The position numbers and the translations under genes were made by a program. A DNA stretch of 64,000 nt from positions 2,012,501 to 2,076,500 of the forward strand of contig NZ_CP018192.1 in the NCBI RefSeq assembly GCF_001889525.1, given 5' to 3'. The stretch's first letter is position 1. Every line of letters begins with the position of its first letter. Source of the stretch: Granulibacter bethesdensis (lineage in GTDB: Bacteria; Pseudomonadota; Alphaproteobacteria; Acetobacterales; Acetobacteraceae). The notes under the pieces were generated by a model. That model saw only the letters and a program-made list of their open reading frames with translations, was not told the DNA's origin and did not search any database. Positions 1 to 9,011 of this stretch are shown here, one piece after another.

Positions 1-1749
1 AACGGCCCGCAGCGCATCCTCCTGTCCTACCACACGCTGGCGGAGTTCATCTTCCATGCGCATCAGCTTGGCACGTTCGCCTTCCAGCATCCGATCCACC
101 GGAACGCCGGTCCAGCGGGAAACAACCGCAGCAATCTGCTCATCTGTCACCGCCTGACTGACCAGCCTGCTGCCAGCGTTACCATGCGCAGCATTTTCGG
201 CCTCTGACAGCTTTGACTGAAGGTCCGGAATCGTGCCGTAGAGAAGCTCGCTCGCCCGTTGAAGATCGCCGCGACGCTGAGCAACCTCGACTTCGTTGCG
301 CGCCTGATCAAGTTGTTCTTTCAGCTTCTGACTTTCGGAAACGCGGTCTTTCTCGGCCCGCCATTCTGTGGTCAGGGCGAAAGATTTCTCCTCGAGCTCG
401 GCCAGCTCCTTCTGCAGGCGCTCAAGACGCTCTTTCGCGCCCTGATCATCCTCCCGCTTCAGCGCCTCGCGCTCGATCTTGAGTTGAAGGATGCGGCGAT
501 CGAGTTCGTCCAACGCCTCCGGCTTGCTGTCCACCTGCATGCGCAGGCGGCTTGCGGCCTCATCCACCAGATCAATCGCCTTATCCGGCAGGAAACGATC
601 CGTAATATAGCGGTTGGATAAAGTTGCCGCAGCAATCAGGGCAGAGTCCGTAATCCGAACACCGTGGTGGAGTTCGTACTTCTCCTTGATGCCACGCAGG
701 ATCGAGATCGTGTCCTCGACGCTCGGCTCCTCTACATAGACAGGCTGAAAGCGGCGAGCGAGAGCCGCATCCTTTTCCACATGCTTGCGATACTCATCAA
801 GCGTGGTCGCGCCGATGCAGTGCAGTGCGCCACGGGCCAGTTCCGGTTTCAGCAGATTGGATGCATCCATTGCCCCATCCGCTTTGCCGGCTCCGACCAA
901 GGTGTGCATCTCATCGATGAACAAAATGACTTCGCCATTCGCAGACTCAATTTCCTTCAGGACCGCCTTCAGGCGCTCCTCGAACTCCCCACGAAACTTG
1001 GCGCCCGCCACCATCGCACCAAGATCAAGCGCCAGCAGCTTTTTATTGCGCAGAGCCTCCGGCACGTCGCCATTGACGATGCGCAGAGCCAGCCCCTCTA
1101 CAATCGCAGTTTTGCCGACACCCGGTTCGCCAATCAGAACAGGATTGTTTTTGGTGCGCCGGGCCAGAACCTGCACCGTGCGACGAATTTCCTCGTCACG
1201 ACCGATGACCGGATCAAGCTTTCCATCGCGAGCCAGTTGAGTCACATCCCGCGCATACTTCTTGAGCGCATCAAACGTGGCCTCAGCGTTCTGGCTGGAG
1301 ACAGTACGGCCCTTACGGAGTTCACCGATGGCGCGTTCAAGCGCCTGAGGAGTGACTTTGGCCTCTTTCAGAATACGCGAGGCGGGGCCATCCGCCAGAG
1401 CAAGCCCCTGCAACAGGCGGTCCTGCGCCACGTATTCGTCACCCGCCTTCTTCGCGGCCTGCTCCGCTGCATCCAGCGCACGGATCAGGTCCGGCGTCGC
1501 CTGCGGCTGTCCAGCCCCGGCACCCTGTACTTTCGGCACCCGGGCGATTTCAGCCTCCACGGCACGACGGGCCTCGTCAGGGTCACCTCCGGCAGCCCGC
1601 ACAAGACCTGCCGCCGCCCCTTCCTCATCATCCAGCAATGCTTTCAGCAGATGCTCAGTACCGAGGCGCTGATGAAACTCCCGCGCCGCAATAGTCTGGG
1701 CAGCCTGAAGAAAGCCACGCGACCGCTCGGTAAACTTCTCGATATCCAT
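1..1749 (-). CDS. clpB: ATP-dependent disaggregase ClpB (3' end outside window)
   Basis: Cytosolic Hsp100 AAA+ chaperone that works with DnaK to pull apart protein aggregates. The 583 visible codons start [15 protein letters not shown]. They cover the N-terminal Clp domain (about 1-150), the first nucleotide-binding domain with Walker [10 protein letters not shown] and Walker B VILFIDE (about 150-400), the charged coiled-coil M domain that separates ClpB from ClpA and ClpC (about 400-530, rich in Glu/Lys/Arg), and the start of the second AAA+ module ([18 protein letters not shown]). The second ATPase domain lies beyond the window edge. A heat-shock-type promoter sits about 80 bases upstream at 1831-1859. 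A long open frame on the opposite strand is only a shadow of this gene. Family assignment is very secure. Confidence 0.97.
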   Translation of the reverse strand, partial: MDIEKFTERSRGFLQAAQTIAAREFHQRLGTEHLLKALLDDEEGAAAGLVRAAGGDPDEARRAVEAEIARVPKVQGAGAGQPQATPDLIRALDAAEQAAKKAGDEYVAQDRLLQGLALADGPASRILKEAKVTPQALERAIGELRKGRTVSSQNAEATFDALKKYARDVTQLARDGKLDPVIGRDEEIRRTVQVLARRTKNNPVLIGEPGVGKTAIVEGLALRIVNGDVPEALRNKKLLALDLGAMVAGAKFRGEFEERLKAVLKEIESANGEVILFIDEMHTLVGAGKADGAMDASNLLKPELARGALHCIGATTLDEYRKHVEKDAALARRFQPVYVEEPSVEDTISILRGIKEKYELHHGVRITDSALIAAATLSNRYITDRFLPDKAIDLVDEAASRLRMQVDSKPEALDELDRRILQLKIEREALKREDDQGAKERLERLQKELAELEEKSFALTTEWRAEKDRVSESQKLKEQLDQARNEVEVAQRRGDLQRASELLYGTIPDLQSKLSEAENAAHGNAGSRLVSQAVTDEQIAAVVSRWTGVPVDRMLEGERAKLMRMEDELRQRVVGQEDALRAV

Positions 1750-1830
1750 ACGTCTATGTCCCTATGCACTCAGGCGACTATGAGACACCAACCCCTCAAA
1801 AGGCGGTTAGGCATCCCTTTTCCTGAAGCT

Positions 1831-1859
1831 GATATGGCAAAAAAAATCGTCGTCTCAAG
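1831..1859 (-). promoter_or_regulatory. Candidate sigma-32 (RpoH) heat-shock promoter of clpB
   Basis: Read on the minus strand, CTTGAGA (1859-1853) is followed after 15 bases by CCATATC (1837-1831). This resembles the RpoH consensus CTTGAAA / CCCCATNT, with one mismatch in the -35 box. The spacer includes a run of eight T. It lies about 80 bases before the clpB start, and clpB is a classical heat-shock gene. The function is inferred from the match and position. Confidence 0.55.
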
Positions 1860-2168
1860 AAGGGACACCCTCCTTGGAGACATGACAGACGTGAAATTTT
1901 CATTCAGCCCAAAAGAATCAAATTTTTTTGTGCGATTTTTAGGACGATAGTTTTATTTAAGATTTTTGTCTCAAAATTTAAACCAAATAATACAAATTGC
2001 CGTCTACAAAATAGACAATTCGTTTTAAAGTAGAGGTATCAGCCTCTTCGCTCCGGTATGAAATAAACCCAATAAACAATCTGTTTGCTCTTGCATTTCC
2101 ATATCAGCAACCATCATATTCACATGATTATGATGTTGCACATGGCAAGAAGTTTATAAGAGCCATCT
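1860..2168. other. AT-rich intergenic region with two dyads
   Basis: About 300 bases without a recognisable gene, clearly richer in A/T than the flanking genes. Two inverted repeats stand out. GTCTA-CAAAA-TAGAC at 2002-2016 is extended by AATT on both sides. CATCATA-N10-TATGATG at 2112-2135 lies 33 bases before the small gene at 2169. Either could be an operator or an mRNA hairpin. No convincing sigma-70 promoter was found. Confidence 0.35.
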
Positions 2169-2420
2169 ATGACCCTCACGAATTCTTCCAGCCAGTTCCA
2201 GAATTACGCCAACGATCTTGACCAGATTGTCGCCAAGGCTCACGAGGATGGTAACCCCGGCATAGCCTGCTTGGTTTCTTCAATGGCCGACGCAATCAGG
2301 GCGATGCAGGCTACGCAGGACAATACGCCGGAATGGGGTTACCATGACATGGATATGACGCATGTCGTTCCCTTTCCCCTGATCAGGTCCACGCCGAAAC
2401 ATCAGGCTAATGGGCGGTAA
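2169..2420 (+). CDS. Small hypothetical protein, 83 residues
   Basis: I do not recognise this protein. It is acidic and has no signal peptide or membrane segment. It starts MTLTNSSSQFQNYAND, has a central stretch with several Met and Ala residues (about 47-58), and ends with a His/Met-containing tail (MDMTHVVPFP). A purine-rich stretch (GCAAGAAG) precedes the ATG at some distance. It stands alone, and its last 19 bases overlap the 3' end of greB on the other strand. The dyad at 2112-2135 just upstream supports a real, possibly regulated, gene. It could still be a chance frame, because the neighbouring intergenic DNA is AT-rich while this frame has a more gene-like composition. Confidence 0.5.
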   Translation: MTLTNSSSQFQNYANDLDQIVAKAHEDGNPGIACLVSSMADAIRAMQATQDNTPEWGYHDMDMTHVVPFPLIRSTPKHQANGR

Positions 2421-2911
2421 GCCACATCGAGAATATCCAGAATTTCCGTCTTGACCGGGGTGATAACCGTTACCTCATCACCTTTACTGGCTCCCAGCAG
2501 CGCTTTTGCGACTGGTGAAAGCAGACTGATTCGCCCCAAGGCCATATCGGCCTCATCCGCGCCCACGATTGTTATCTGTACCGTTTCATCTGCTTCATTA
2601 ATATAAGTGACCGTCGCGCCAAAATAGATGCGGTCCTTATGCGGTTGCGTTGCAGGATCGATCACCACGGCATTCTCGAGACGTTTGGTCAGAAATCTGA
2701 CCCTCCGGTCGATCTCGCGCAGACGTTTTTTACCATACAGGTAATCGCCGTTTTCCGAACGATCGCCATTCCCCGCAGCCCAAGAGACGATCTCGACGAT
2801 TTTAGGTCGCTCATCCCGCATCAGCTGTTTCAGTTCGGCAACCATCTGCGCATGCCCCACCGGAGTCATGTAGTAAGGCCCGCCCGATGGGGGCTTCGGT
2901 GTTACAGCCAC
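2402..2911 (-). CDS. greB: Transcript cleavage factor GreB
   Basis: RNA polymerase secondary-channel factor that stimulates cleavage of backtracked transcripts. The 169 residues have the Gre layout: an N-terminal coiled coil (about 15-90) with the acidic tip region NGDRSENGDYLYGKKRLRE, then an FKBP-like C-terminal domain (FGATVTYI, IVGADEADM, SPVAKALLG, GDEV). The SWAAGNGDRSENGDY stretch and the absence of GreA-type wording favour GreB. The start is GTG at 2911, with GGAAAG nine bases upstream that overlaps the mpg stop codon. It is the last gene of a fumarase-mpg-greB run on the minus strand, so it is probably co-transcribed and translationally coupled. Confidence 0.9.
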   Translation of the reverse strand: MAVTPKPPSGGPYYMTPVGHAQMVAELKQLMRDERPKIVEIVSWAAGNGDRSENGDYLYGKKRLREIDRRVRFLTKRLENAVVIDPATQPHKDRIYFGATVTYINEADETVQITIVGADEADMALGRISLLSPVAKALLGASKGDEVTVITPVKTEILDILDVAYRPLA

Positions 2912-2917
2912 AGGATA

Positions 2918-3553
2918 CTACTTTCCGGCTTCATTGATGAGAACGCGAGAGGAACGGCTTCCGCTCACGAAAACCGACTCCGCCTGATAAAACCGCCATG
3001 GCGTTTCGGTGGCCCGTGTGATGCCAATACGCGGACCTGCCGCGATCAGGTCTGATGCTTCACCGGTCTTATGACGGGGCTGAAGATCGAATGGCGGCCT
3101 GCTCACGGACAGGCCATCCATTCCGCCAGTGATCCCGAGCGCCTGACATACCCGTCCCGGCCCGCGGCACAGATCACGCAACCGGATAGCACCGCGGCGC
3201 AGTCGCATGGCCTCCAGACCAAATATCGGATACAACGCCCGGATCAGGACCGCTCCACCGGGAACAGATCCGCACACGATGTTGAAGCACCAGTGAATGC
3301 CGTAGGAACGATATACATAAGCGTGTCCAGGAAGCCCGAACATGGACGCATTGCGACGGGTGAGGCCGGAGAAACTGTGAGAGGCCGGATCATCCCGATC
3401 ATACGCCTCCGTTTCAACGATGACGCCGCCGCACCCATCAACCAGCAAGGTCATTCCCACCAGATCCCGGGCAATTTCCGTCACCGGACGAGTCCAGAAC
3501 CCGTCCGGCACGCCGGTGGAGGTCACGGGCAATGAATCAGGACAATCCTTCAA
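2918..3553 (-). CDS. mpg: 3-methyladenine DNA glycosylase (Mpg/AAG family)
   Basis: Monofunctional base-excision repair glycosylase of the mammalian AAG type. It removes 3-methyladenine, hypoxanthine and related lesions. Family motifs are visible: [13 protein letters not shown], the catalytic-region [17 protein letters not shown], the intercalating-loop stretch with a Tyr ([16 protein letters not shown]), and [14 protein letters not shown]. At about 200 residues it has normal length. The start is uncertain. The longest frame begins at TTG 3553, overlapping the fumarase gene by 17 bases. A TTG at 3532 just after the fumarase stop gives a more typical N terminus ([12 protein letters not shown]). 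It lies between fumarase and greB in a tight operon. Confidence 0.92.
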   Translation of the reverse strand: MKDCPDSLPVTSTGVPDGFWTRPVTEIARDLVGMTLLVDGCGGVIVETEAYDRDDPASHSFSGLTRRNASMFGLPGHAYVYRSYGIHWCFNIVCGSVPGGAVLIRALYPIFGLEAMRLRRGAIRLRDLCRGPGRVCQALGITGGMDGLSVSRPPFDLQPRHKTGEASDLIAAGPRIGITRATETPWRFYQAESVFVSGSRSSRVLINEAGK

Positions 3554-5189
3554 AGAAATCGTTGCCCTTGTCGTCGATTACGATGAAAGCCGGGAAATCC
3601 TCGACCTCGATCTTCCAGACCGCCTCCATGCCGAGTTCAGGATATTCCAGCACTTCGACCTTGCGGATGCAGTCCTGCGCCAGACGGGCGGCCGGGCCAC
3701 CGACACTGCCGAGGTAAAAACCACCATAGGTTTTGCAGGCATCCCGTACCGCTTTCGAGCGATTGCCTTTCGCCAGCATGACGAAACTGCCGCCCGCTTT
3801 CTGAAATGCATCGACATAGCTGTCCATGCGTCCGGCTGTGGTCGGGCCGAAACTGCCGGTTGGCATACCATCCGGGGTTTTGGCTGGACCGGCATAATAG
3901 ACCGGGTGATTTTTAATATACTCCGGCAATCCTTCACCCCGTTCCAGTCGCTCAGCCAGTTTGGCATGGGCGATGTCACGCGCCACGACCACCGTTCCGT
4001 TCAGGGACAGACGGGTTTTGACCGGATGCTTCGACAATTCGGCCCGAATTTCATCCATCGGACGGTTCAGATCGATGCGCACCACCTCGCCGCCCAGAAT
4101 GGCGTCCGTCGCTTCCGGCAGGAAGCGGGCCGGATCGGTTTCCAGCTGTTCTAGGAATACTCCCTCCGGCGTAATTTTCGCACGCACCTGGCGGTCGGCA
4201 GAACAAGACACACCGATTGCGATCGGCAGGCTGGCGCCATGACGCGGCAGTCTGACCACCCGCACATCATGACAGAAATACTTGCCGCCGAACTGCGCCC
4301 CGATCCCGATGGAACGGGTCAGTTCCAGCACCTGCTGCTCCAGCTCCAGATCGCGGAAGGCATGGCCGGTCATATCCCCCTGCGTCGGCAGGGTATCAAG
4401 CCATTTGGTGGAAGCCAGCTTCACCGTTTTCAGTGTGGTTTCCGCACTGGTACCACCGATCACGATCGCCAGATGATAGGGTGGACAGGCGGAAGTGCCG
4501 AGTGTCCTGATCTTCGTTTCCAGAAACGGCAGCAGCTTTTCGGGGCTGAGCACCGCGCGCGTTTCCTGAAACAGGAACGTCTTGTTCGCGGATCCCCCCC
4601 CCTTGGCGACGAACATCAGCTGGAACTCATCCGTATGATGCCCACCCGGCACGGCGAGAATATCGAACTGAACCGGCAGGTTGTTGCCGGTGTTCTTTTC
4701 CTCATACATCGTCAGCGGCGCCATCTGGGAGTAGCGCAGATTGGTCTCGGTATAGGTGCGATGCACGCCGAGGGAGAGAGCCTCCTCCTCATCGCCCTCG
4801 ACCCAGACCTGCTGGCCTTTCTTGCCGAACACGATGGCGGTGCCGGTATCCTGACACATCGGGAGAATGCCACCAGCGGCAATATTCGCGTTCTTCAGCA
4901 GATCAAGCGCCACGAACCGGTCATTGGCGCTGGCCTCGGGATCGTCGAGAATTCGGCGCAATTGGGCCAGATGGGCAGGGCGCAGCAAATGCGCAACATC
5001 GTGGAATGCCGTGCGGGCCAATTCAGTCAGGGTTTCAGGCGCAATATGCAGGATACGCCGCCCTTCATGCTCCGATACACGGGCGCCCCCAATATCCAGT
5101 TTACGCCATACGGTTTCATCATGCGTCAGCGGAAACATCGGGCTGTAGGCAAAGCCGGGGAAAGCAGCGTTCGGGGTATGGGCATCCAT
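3537..5189 (-). CDS. fumA: Fumarate hydratase class I (iron-sulfur)
   Basis: Reversibly hydrates fumarate to malate in the TCA cycle. It is the oxygen-sensitive [4Fe-4S] class I enzyme, not FumC. The 550 residues match the single-chain FumA/FumB format: alpha domain first ([16 protein letters not shown], then [16 protein letters not shown] and IGVSCSAD, which supply the three cluster cysteines), then beta domain ([48 protein letters not shown]). A C-terminal [20 protein letters not shown] stretch completes it. The stop falls inside the upstream extension of mpg. As the first gene of the mpg-greB run, its promoter should lie in 5190-5244, where none was convincing. The symbol is by class; fumA versus fumB cannot be decided. 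Confidence 0.95.
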   Translation of the reverse strand: MDAHTPNAAFPGFAYSPMFPLTHDETVWRKLDIGGARVSEHEGRRILHIAPETLTELARTAFHDVAHLLRPAHLAQLRRILDDPEASANDRFVALDLLKNANIAAGGILPMCQDTGTAIVFGKKGQQVWVEGDEEEALSLGVHRTYTETNLRYSQMAPLTMYEEKNTGNNLPVQFDILAVPGGHHTDEFQLMFVAKGGGSANKTFLFQETRAVLSPEKLLPFLETKIRTLGTSACPPYHLAIVIGGTSAETTLKTVKLASTKWLDTLPTQGDMTGHAFRDLELEQQVLELTRSIGIGAQFGGKYFCHDVRVVRLPRHGASLPIAIGVSCSADRQVRAKITPEGVFLEQLETDPARFLPEATDAILGGEVVRIDLNRPMDEIRAELSKHPVKTRLSLNGTVVVARDIAHAKLAERLERGEGLPEYIKNHPVYYAGPAKTPDGMPTGSFGPTTAGRMDSYVDAFQKAGGSFVMLAKGNRSKAVRDACKTYGGFYLGSVGGPAARLAQDCIRKVEVLEYPELGMEAVWKIEVEDFPAFIVIDDKGNDFFEGLS

Positions 5190-5244
5190 GATCGGGAAAA
5201 GTCCTGAAGCTCAAGGGAGGTGGGAGGAAGAAAAAAATACCGCT

Positions 5245-5838
5245 TCAGTCCTTACGGCGGCGGAAAGCATCCAGACTCACGACCTGCGGCGCGCTCTGGG
5301 TCGATGTGCTGTCTTTATTCTCCTGCTCTACTTCGGCAGTGGCAGGGGACGCTGTTGAAGAAGCGGCAACAGAGCCGGGGAAGGTTGCAAGCTTACCGCT
5401 TTCGGATACGTCTTCCGCCTCGTCTTCACGTTCATCCTCACCTGCGTTTTCATCACTTGGCTCATCGGCCTGGAAACGAAGGCCCACCCCGACATGCGGA
5501 TCCGCAAAGCCCAGCAATGCGGCAAAGGGGATACGCAGCGTGCTGGCCACACCACCAAAGGAAAGGCCGACGCTGAAACTGTCCGGGCCGACCGCCAGAT
5601 CCCAGAACTGATGCTGAAGCACGATCGTCATTTCGTGCGGATACTGCGCCTTCAGACGGGAGGGGATGGAGACGCCGAAATAATCCGTGCGAAAAGTAAT
5701 ATAGAAATGATGGCCCTCCGGCATGCCATCATTGGCGACATGCTCCAGCGCGCGGGCAACGACTTGCCTCAGCGCCTGTTCGGTCCATTCATCATAGGGG
5801 AGCAGGCTCTCCGGCCGCTGTTCCGTGGTATCGGTCAT
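5245..5838 (-). CDS. sspB: ClpXP adaptor SspB (alphaproteobacterial type)
   Basis: Adaptor that delivers ssrA-tagged and other substrates to ClpXP. About 197 residues: a folded SspB domain at roughly 15-125 (LPYDEWTEQALRQVV, GMPEGHHFYITFRTD, GVSIPSRL, YPHEMTIVLQHQFWDL, FSVGLSFGG), then a long acidic Ser/Ala/Glu-rich linker, then a C-terminal VVSLDAFRRRKD tail that fits the ClpX-docking peptide of the family. I chose ATG 5838 (MTDTTEQRPESLL) because GAGGTGA sits at good spacing; the frame itself opens further upstream. The gene lies directly downstream of ssrA on the same strand, pairing an adaptor with the RNA that encodes its substrate tag. Confidence 0.9.
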   Translation of the reverse strand: MTDTTEQRPESLLPYDEWTEQALRQVVARALEHVANDGMPEGHHFYITFRTDYFGVSIPSRLKAQYPHEMTIVLQHQFWDLAVGPDSFSVGLSFGGVASTLRIPFAALLGFADPHVGVGLRFQADEPSDENAGEDEREDEAEDVSESGKLATFPGSVAASSTASPATAEVEQENKDSTSTQSAPQVVSLDAFRRRKD

Positions 5839-5949
5839 GTCAAAGGTCACCTCAACGCGTTGCCCTGCAATAGCGTGACTCGCCACGCGATGGAAGCAAG
5901 GGAACGGTGGAAGAATGCCACAGCCATCCCGGCAGATCACTAAAGCTGG

Positions 5950-6230
5950 AAGTGGGGGGCTTCTGTTGCCCGGTGCCCCCCGAACCGCGCTTATCGCTTA
6001 TGCAGCGACAGCGAGCGCCTCATGATTATCATTGGCACCTGTAATATGGCCCGATAACGGCGGAACCATGCCGGGCAAAAAACGAGTCTTTACCGCGCGC
6101 GTCGAGCCTGTTTCGCCCCCATGAACCCCGCAGAACGGAGTTATATGGTGGAGGCGCCGGGTACCGCCCCCGGGTCCACTACGCTTATTCCACTCGCCGT
6201 TTATCACCATAGTCAGCGAACTGACGCCTT
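5950..6230 (-). ncRNA. ssrA: Circularly permuted two-piece tmRNA (ssrA)
   Basis: Rescues stalled ribosomes and appends a degradation tag. Read on the minus strand, the acceptor part comes first and ends ...GCGCCTCCACCA (CCA ends at 6146). A spacer of 25 bases (6145-6121) follows, then the mRNA-like part begins GGGGGCGAAACAGGCTCGACG at 6120. This order is the permuted alphaproteobacterial form. The two ends pair as a 7-bp acceptor stem, with G·U at the third pair, the alanine identity element. The tag frame 6036-5998 encodes ANDNHEALAVAA followed by TAA. A GTCAG-TTCG-CTGAC hairpin lies near the 5' end, and GGGGGGC/GCCCCCC (5981-5954) closes the 3' side. Outer ends are approximate. TTATAT near 6235 is a possible -10 element. 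Confidence 0.95.
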
Positions 6231-6345
6231 CTATATAAGGCATTCTCGCCTTGCATGGTAGAGGGTGTCATCAAATTGATGACGGTCACCCTTTCCCCTG
6301 AATCATCCTCTCCCCTGCCGGTAGGGGGCATGCTAGTGGAAAGCC

Positions 6346-7278
6346 ATGACACTCAGCATCGAACAGCAGGCGGATATTGAAGCCGCCCGTGCCCAGTCAA
6401 CCGCCACGCGGCGTGCGACCGTCCCCGCGCTGGAGAATATGCTGTATGAAGCCGTCCCGGTGCTGGATCACGGCTTTGTCCGGGTGATCGACTATATGGG
6501 GGATGATGCCGCCATCGTACAGGCGGCCCGTGTTTCCTACGGCAAGGGCACCCGCCATGTGACCGAGGATGCCGGGCTGATCCGCTATCTGATGCGCCAC
6601 CGGCACTCCACCCCGTTCGAGATGTGCGAGATCAAATATCACATCAAATTGCCGATTTTCGTGGCACGACAATGGATTCGCCATCGGACTGCCAATGTGA
6701 ACGAATATTCGGCCCGCTACTCGGTGATGGATCGGGAATTCTATATCCCTGCGCCCGAGCATCTGGCGGCACAATCCGTCAGCAACCGGCAGGGACGTGG
6801 CGAGGTGCTTCAGGGGGAGGAAGCCGCGGCGGTACTGCGCCTGCTGCGCGAGGATGCGGAGACCTGCCACACCCATTACCTCGCCATGCTGAACGAGAAC
6901 GGCGCCGATCCGGAGCGGCAGGGACTGGCTCGCGAGCTGGCGCGCATGAACCTGACCCTGAACACCTACACCCAGTGGTACTGGAAAACCGACCTGCACA
7001 ACCTGCTGCATTTCCTGTCCCTGCGCGCCGATCCGCATGCGCAGTACGAGATCCGCGTCTATGCGGACGCCATGATACGTAGCGTAGAGGCATGGGTACC
7101 GCTGGCCATGGCCGCGTTCCGCGAATACCGTCTGGGTGCATTCACCTTCTCTGCCGCCATGCTCGCCGTCCTGCGCAGACGGTTGAACGGTGAAGCCGTC
7201 TGTCAGGAAAACAGCGGACTGAGCCGACGGGAATGGCTGGATATGGAAGCCGCTCTCTCCGCTCAGGAAGGCGCGTAA
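6346..7278 (+). CDS. thyX: FAD-dependent thymidylate synthase ThyX
   Basis: Makes dTMP from dUMP using methylenetetrahydrofolate as carbon donor and FAD/NADPH as reductant; it is the flavin alternative to ThyA. The 310 residues contain the ThyX signature region [15 protein letters not shown] (RHR-x7-S) at about 110-125, an upstream [15 protein letters not shown], and [22 protein letters not shown]. Length is in the upper range for the family, with an N-terminal extension of about 35 residues. The ATG is preceded by GTGGAAAG. It is transcribed away from ssrA, and ribokinase follows after 30 bases on the same strand. Confidence 0.96.
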   Translation: MTLSIEQQADIEAARAQSTATRRATVPALENMLYEAVPVLDHGFVRVIDYMGDDAAIVQAARVSYGKGTRHVTEDAGLIRYLMRHRHSTPFEMCEIKYHIKLPIFVARQWIRHRTANVNEYSARYSVMDREFYIPAPEHLAAQSVSNRQGRGEVLQGEEAAAVLRLLREDAETCHTHYLAMLNENGADPERQGLARELARMNLTLNTYTQWYWKTDLHNLLHFLSLRADPHAQYEIRVYADAMIRSVEAWVPLAMAAFREYRLGAFTFSAAMLAVLRRRLNGEAVCQENSGLSRREWLDMEAALSAQEGA

Positions 7279-7308
7279 CATTTCTGGAGCCGGGAAAGGG
7301 CTGCAGGC

Positions 7309-8187
7309 ATGATCGTCTTTGGCTCGATCAATCTCGATCTGCTGTTGTCTGTTCCTTCCCTGCCGGAGCCGGGGCAAACCTTGCTTGCCCGCGACAGCCA
7401 GACCGCACCGGGTGGTAAGGGGGCCAATCAGGCCGTAGCCGCGGCGCGGGATGGTGCCAGCGTGAGAATGATCGGGGCCGTTGGTCAGGATGGTTTTGCC
7501 GACGCTGCCCTATACGGACTGAAACAGGCCGGGGTTGATCTCAGCGCGGTGCGTCAGGTGCAGGACAGAACCGGTCTGGCCTCCATCTGCATTGACCATG
7601 AAGGACGCAATCACATCGTGGTTGCTCCGGGTGCCAATCTCGCTGTGCGGGCGGAATGGATCGAGGAAAACTGGCTGCTCCCCGGCACGGTGCTGGTCAC
7701 GCAGATGGAGGTTCCACCGGACGAAACAGCGGCCTCCCTGTATCGTGCGAAGCAGGCCGGTATGCGGACTGTGCTGAACCTTGCCCCCGCTGTGTCCTTG
7801 CCTCTGGAAACAATGCGATCAGTGGATATTCTGGTCGTCAATGAAGATGAGGCCGCATGGCTGGCCCGTCATCTCCAGACCGATGACAGCGCTGCGGCCC
7901 TTCATGCCTTGCTCGGCAGTACCGTGATCAAGACACTGGGCGCAGACGGCATCCATATCGCCGATGCGGAAGCAACAACATCCCTGCCCGCTTTTTCAGT
8001 CTCCGCCATCGATACGACCGGTGCGGGAGATTGCTTCGTCGGGGTGCTTGCCGCAGCACTGGAACGGGGCGCATCCACCATAGACGCTGCCCGACGCGCC
8101 ATCATCGCCAGCGCGCTCTGCTGTACCCGGCCCGGCGCACAGACAGCGTCACCAGCGCAGTATGAAATTGAAGCAGTTCTGCGGTAA
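7309..8187 (+). CDS. rbsK: Ribokinase (PfkB family sugar kinase)
   Basis: Phosphorylates ribose to ribose 5-phosphate in the cytosol. Of the 292 residues, the N-terminal FGSINLDLLLSV and the substrate-binding APGGKGANQAVAAARDG are the first PfkB signature. The C-terminal DTTGAGDCFVGVLAAAL carries the catalytic Asp and anion hole of the second. VNEDEAAWL and TLGADGI also fit ribokinase. It follows thyX by 30 bases but has no ribose transporter or regulator nearby, so the exact sugar is inferred from overall similarity. Another PfkB pentose or nucleoside kinase is possible. Confidence 0.85.
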   Translation: MIVFGSINLDLLLSVPSLPEPGQTLLARDSQTAPGGKGANQAVAAARDGASVRMIGAVGQDGFADAALYGLKQAGVDLSAVRQVQDRTGLASICIDHEGRNHIVVAPGANLAVRAEWIEENWLLPGTVLVTQMEVPPDETAASLYRAKQAGMRTVLNLAPAVSLPLETMRSVDILVVNEDEAAWLARHLQTDDSAAALHALLGSTVIKTLGADGIHIADAEATTSLPAFSVSAIDTTGAGDCFVGVLAAALERGASTIDAARRAIIASALCCTRPGAQTASPAQYEIEAVLR

Positions 8188-8201
8188 ACAACGGAAGCAA
8201 G

Positions 8202-8972
8202 CTACCCAGTCAGGCGGCTGATCCCGATGCGCAGCAGACGCGCCATACGCTCCGCCCATTCCGCCTGACCAGCCGCATCGGCAATCAGATCCTGACGGAT
8301 TTCCATCTCCAGATAGGCCAGGCCTCGACGCTCGGCATGGAATGGGACCGTATAATCCGTCTCGTCACTCACGCTGTAAGGGGCGTTATCTCCCACCACC
8401 AGCCCGTTCTCAGCACGGAGCAGGTCCAGCATGATATGCGGCAGCGCCGTATGGCGATTATACAGAACGCCTGCCTGCATCTCCCGCACCTCGCCTTTAT
8501 AAACCGGTGTGAAGCTGTGCATGGCCACCAGAATCGTGGGGCGTCCGGCCCGGCGATCCAGCTCGGCGGCGATGCGGGCGTGATACGGGGCATAAATTTC
8601 CGCCCGACGCGCTTCACGCTGTGCCTCATCCAGCCCTGCGTTACCGACAATCCAGGTGTCTTCGCTGATCTCCGGAATGGCGCTCGGCACATGCAGCGGG
8701 CGGTTGCAGTCGATGACCAGCCGGGAATAGCGCTGCATGATGCAGGTTGCATCCAGATGCTGCGACAAAGCCTCACTCACGCCTGCAATGCCGATATCCC
8801 AGGCGATATGCCGGTCCAGCTCCGCCGGAGCCAACCCCAGCAAGCCCAACTGGCGGGGAATGGCCCGGCCGGCATGATCCACCACCAGCAGAATATCGGT
8901 TTTGGCCTCTGGTCGCAGCACCATAACCGGTGCTGCATCCTCAGGGGCCTGCAACAGGCTGTTATGCGCCAT
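8202..8972 (-). CDS. N-formylglutamate amidohydrolase family protein
   Basis: Member of the FGase (HutG-like) family of zinc amidohydrolases. About 256 residues with family blocks VVDHAGRAIPRQLG, HIAWDIGIAGVSEALS, YSRLVIDCNRP, the metal-site region LVAMHSFTPVYKG, and ETDYTVPFHAERRGLAYLEMEIRQDLI. I placed the start at ATG 8972 because AAGGA lies nine bases upstream; an in-frame ATG at 8996 has no comparable site. No histidine-utilisation genes are adjacent, so the natural substrate is open. It lies 39 bases downstream of the solute-binding protein gene and may be co-transcribed with it. Confidence 0.85.
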   Translation of the reverse strand: MAHNSLLQAPEDAAPVMVLRPEAKTDILLVVDHAGRAIPRQLGLLGLAPAELDRHIAWDIGIAGVSEALSQHLDATCIMQRYSRLVIDCNRPLHVPSAIPEISEDTWIVGNAGLDEAQREARRAEIYAPYHARIAAELDRRAGRPTILVAMHSFTPVYKGEVREMQAGVLYNRHTALPHIMLDLLRAENGLVVGDNAPYSVSDETDYTVPFHAERRGLAYLEMEIRQDLIADAAGQAEWAERMARLLRIGISRLTG

Positions 8973-9011
8973 CCGCCCTGTTCCTTCCGTCGCCATGCCC
9001 TGCGGAGGGTC

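Noticed and set aside
664-1950. 428-codon plus-strand frame
   Set aside because: Lies opposite clpB, whose protein is unmistakable; the shadow frame has no family features.
5954-5981. GGGGGGC/GCCCCCC hairpin as a stand-alone terminator
   Set aside because: Lies at the 3' side of the tmRNA with no following T run; described instead as part of ssrA, where it may be a helix or processing site.
5998-6243. 81-codon minus-strand frame with ATG
   Set aside because: Falls entirely within the permuted tmRNA gene and merely ends at the tag stop codon.
6397-7377. 326-codon minus-strand frame
   Set aside because: Antisense to thyX; low-complexity His/Gln-rich composition typical of shadows.
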